Positions 21,908 through 23,951 of a stretch of DNA of 23,951 bases are shown piece after piece. Position 1 is the first letter of the stretch, and every line of letters begins with the position of its first letter. The DNA comes from an uncultured Moraxella sp. (lineage in GTDB: Bacteria; Pseudomonadota; Gammaproteobacteria; Pseudomonadales; Moraxellaceae), in NCBI GenBank assembly GCA_943908425.1, contig CALTTC010000026.1, positions 1 to 23,951 on the forward strand, in the 5' to 3' direction. The notes below the pieces were generated by a model. The model did no database searches. It saw only the letters and a program-made list of their open reading frames with translations, and had not been told where the DNA came from. Both the position numbers and the translations under genes were made by a program.

Positions 21908-22942
21908 CTAGCGTGGTGGTGCTGTAATTTGCGCCTCAATACTAGACAAACTGTCATTCACCAAACGCTCTATCAACGCCAATAACGCAGGGTCGGTTAA
22001 ATTCGCCTCTCCCACACCTTTAGCGATATTTGCCATGAGTAAATCCAAAGTCTGTGCTGACAACAGGCGCTCATTCACCCGCCGTGTCACCTGCTCGCCG
22101 ATATGTCGTCCAACATCCACAATCTGCCCCTCAATCATCGTCCCCGCAATAGGAATCAAACGTAAATAACGACGCAATTCGGGCGTCTCACTCAATGCTT
22201 GGGCGACCGCTTGTCCAATGTCTTCTGCCAGATGGGCATTCACCTCACTACTGACGATTTGGTTAAGCCTTGGCGTAACTTCCTGTGCCAATAACCGATA
22301 TACCACTTGTTCAATCTGTGCACGATTGTCATCTAACACGCGCGAGGCGAGCGACTGAATGTCACGGTTACGAATTTGTTCGCGTGCGTTGCTTAGAACG
22401 CGTAACATAACTCGCTCCGACAACAGCTCCACGCCACGCTCACCATAGAATTTAGCAGTTGTAAGCCAAGTAGCTGGGATAATCTGCACCCCTGTCATAT
22501 GTAGGCGCCTAACCAACACAAGCGCACGCAATAAACGTAATGGGCGTAGCCACGGCAAACAGCCTAGCACCTCATACCAATGCACAAACGGGAAAAAGAA
22601 CCAGCGAGAATACACCTTGCGATACACCGCAAGCGCCCACCGCCACAGAATCTCTAGCACCAAAAACAGCGTGAATATACCGCCTGCCAGCTCAAGTGTT
22701 GGATGGGTGTGCATTTTGTAATGACTTAGCCAGCTTGCCACGTGCCCCCAGTTAAACCAGCTCACCATTTGCGCAACAAAACCGCTCATCACAATGTTAT
22801 CAAACAATAACACAAGCAAATCCACACAAATAGCAACTAGCATTAATACATCATAAATAAGCTTGGCACGGCTCGGTGGTGGCTTGTCGCTGGTGTGATA
22901 CAAATGGACAATCTTAGCATTGTCAGAGGAGAAATTGGGCAT
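21908..22942 (-). CDS. Membrane protein with voltage-sensor-like helices and a helical cytoplasmic domain
   Basis: A 344-residue protein. I start at the ATG at 22942 (AGGA eight bases upstream) rather than the GTG at 22978. About four hydrophobic segments occupy residues 28-147. The pattern resembles S1-S4 of a voltage-sensor domain: S2-like FTLFLVLEILWRWAL (Glu97, Arg101), S3-like FVHWYEVLGCLPWL, and S4-like LRPLRLLRALVLVRRL with Arg133, 136, 139, 145 and 146. No pore loop or further membrane helix follows; residues ~150-344 are hydrophilic and helical (SNAREQIRNRDIQSLASRVLDDNRAQIEQVV...). Homologues in relatives may carry uninformative or doubtful names. Function unknown; a voltage-responsive regulator or a membrane scaffold are possibilities. 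It is divergent from the OmpA-like lipoprotein gene. Confidence 0.6.
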   Translation of the reverse strand: MPNFSSDNAKIVHLYHTSDKPPPSRAKLIYDVLMLVAICVDLLVLLFDNIVMSGFVAQMVSWFNWGHVASWLSHYKMHTHPTLELAGGIFTLFLVLEILWRWALAVYRKVYSRWFFFPFVHWYEVLGCLPWLRPLRLLRALVLVRRLHMTGVQIIPATWLTTAKFYGERGVELLSERVMLRVLSNAREQIRNRDIQSLASRVLDDNRAQIEQVVYRLLAQEVTPRLNQIVSSEVNAHLAEDIGQAVAQALSETPELRRYLRLIPIAGTMIEGQIVDVGRHIGEQVTRRVNERLLSAQTLDLLMANIAKGVGEANLTDPALLALIERLVNDSLSSIEAQITAPPR

Positions 22943-23169
22943 CTGCCATCCTAGTCGCTGTGTGGATAAATACAACACGGTATCGCTTGTTGTTAGTTAA
23001 GCATTATGCCATAAGTTAGCCAATCTGCAAAACTTACGCCACAAACGCCACCTAGTATACCAAAATTACAACAATTTTTTGACAATTTTACAACACTGTA
23101 ACGCCCTAAGACGTGCATAATAGCCGATAAGGCAACACTGCCCCAATTTTAACTGTTAAGGATTCAATG

Positions 23170-23820
23170 ATGAAAAAATTATTAGTAGCAACATTAGCAG
23201 GTAGTATGGCACTAGCTGGCTGTAGCAGCACTGGTACTGGTGTAAATGATGTCAATAAAGGCGTACTTGGTGCCTTGGGCGGTGCGTTAAGTGGTGCTGC
23301 CATCTCTAAAGCGACTGGTGGCGAAAAAACGGGTCGCGATGCAGCATTGGGGGCAGCGCTAGGCGGTGCAGTTGGGCTATACATGGAGCGCCAAGAAGCC
23401 AAGCTTAAACAGCAAACGGTTGGTACTGGCATTGAGGTGACTCGTGATCCAAATACCAATAACATTCGCTTAGTTATGCCTGAAAGCATTACCTTTGATG
23501 TTGGGCAATCACAAATCCGCCCAGCATTCTACGGCACGCTAAATCAAGTTGCCAGCACCCTAAACGAATACGGCGAAACTACCGTTACCGTTAATGGCTA
23601 TGCTTCTGCAGAAGGCGATTATGATTTTAATCAGCGCCTATCACAAGCACGCGCTGATGCCGTGGCAAGCTATCTTGCCCAAAGTGGCGTATCACGCGCT
23701 CGTATCCAGTCTATCGGTCGTGGTATCCAAAATCCTGTGGCAAGCAACGCTACCCCTGAAGGACGTGCGCAAAACCGTCGTGTGGAGCTTACCATCAACG
23801 CCCCACAACGTCTACGCTAA
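23170..23820 (+). CDS. OmpA-family lipoprotein with glycine-zipper segment
   Basis: A 216-residue protein. AAGGA sits seven bases before the ATG at 23170; the ATG at 23167 is an alternative. A lipoprotein signal MKKLLVATLAGSMALAGC ends at the lipobox LAGC, with the residue after Cys being Ser (outer-membrane sorting). Residues ~30-75 are Gly/Ala-rich repeats (GVLGALGGALSGAAIS, ALGAALGGAVGLYM) typical of the glycine-zipper domain. The C-terminal OmpA domain (~105-210) has ITFDVGQSQIRPAF, VNGYASAEGDYDFNQRLSQARADAV and GRAQNRRVELTI, which binds peptidoglycan. It resembles YiaD-type lipoproteins that tether the outer membrane to the cell wall. Confidence 0.92.
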   Translation: MKKLLVATLAGSMALAGCSSTGTGVNDVNKGVLGALGGALSGAAISKATGGEKTGRDAALGAALGGAVGLYMERQEAKLKQQTVGTGIEVTRDPNTNNIRLVMPESITFDVGQSQIRPAFYGTLNQVASTLNEYGETTVTVNGYASAEGDYDFNQRLSQARADAVASYLAQSGVSRARIQSIGRGIQNPVASNATPEGRAQNRRVELTINAPQRLR

Positions 23821-23832
23821 GTCTTTAGCATT

Positions 23833-23853
23833 AAAAAAACGCTCACCTTTGGG
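23833..23853 (+). terminator. Terminator of the OmpA-like lipoprotein gene
   Basis: An A7 tract and CGCTC pair with GGGCGG (one bulged G) and a T7 tract, 12 bases past the stop codon. Confidence 0.75.
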
Positions 23854-23897
23854 CGGTTTTTTTATTGTCAAAATTGGCTAGTTTACTTAAAATTTGT

Positions 23898-23951
23898 CCG
23901 TTTTCCGTTTTCCGTTTTCCGTTTTCCGTTTTCCGTTTTCCGTTTTCCGTT
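23898..23951. repeat. CCGTTTT heptanucleotide tandem repeat, running off the window
   Basis: Seven perfect CCGTTTT units are followed by five bases of an eighth unit at the window edge, with no interruptions. The array starts 45 bases after the lipoprotein terminator. Total copy number cannot be seen. A 7-bp unit shifts frame if it lies in a coding sequence and alters spacing if it lies in a promoter. Confidence 0.95.

Noticed and set aside
23898..23951. CRISPR array
   Set aside because: The repeats are 7 bp with no spacers; this is a simple tandem repeat.

Overview
The window looks like chromosome from a Moraxellaceae gammaproteobacterium, most like Moraxella or a close relative. The evidence is the family content (tandem type IV pilins with a TfpZ-type accessory protein, a NadM-Nudix fusion, OxyR beside a divergent AhpC, minCDE, an aat-trxB-ftsK cluster) and the moderately low GC. 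Species cannot be fixed from the sequence alone.

Layout: 1-1148 is the 3' end of a large autotransporter gene, with a repetitive proline-rich linker and a complete C-terminal beta-barrel. It is followed by a small membrane protein (1364-1591), a gene-poor stretch, tRNA-Leu(UAG) and the 4.5S SRP RNA, both on the minus strand with their own promoters. Two exported proteins come next: a SIMPL-domain protein and a YkuD L,D-transpeptidase. From 4347 to 5846 lies a minus-strand pilin locus: pilA, a terminator, a second shorter pilin, and tfpZ translationally coupled to it. pilA has a textbook sigma-54 promoter and, upstream, an array of seven TGTCA/TGACA motifs that could bind PilR. A PfkB-family kinase is divergent from pilA.

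7241-7601 holds the remnant of a DUF2254-type membrane protein gene. nfuA and the NadM-Nudix gene are divergent; aat and trxB form a minus-strand pair divergent from ftsK, an arrangement that resembles the aat...trxB-lrp-ftsK neighbourhood of enterobacteria with cydDC and lrp missing. An M16C metalloprotease follows ftsK.

17238-19924 is a peroxide-defence neighbourhood: a stand-alone protein matching only the N-terminal thioredoxin-like domains of AhpF, a YdcH-like small protein, a divergent AhpC-type peroxiredoxin, and OxyR with both redox cysteines. No FAD/NADH module of AhpF is visible, so the electron route may run NADPH-TrxB-AhpF NTD-AhpC, which would make a split alkyl hydroperoxide reductase.

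19956-21826 is the minCDE operon. 21908-22942 encodes a membrane protein whose first four helices look like a voltage-sensor domain without a pore. 23170-23820 is an OmpA-domain lipoprotein. The window ends inside a CCGTTTT heptanucleotide tandem repeat that may be a phase-variable locus.
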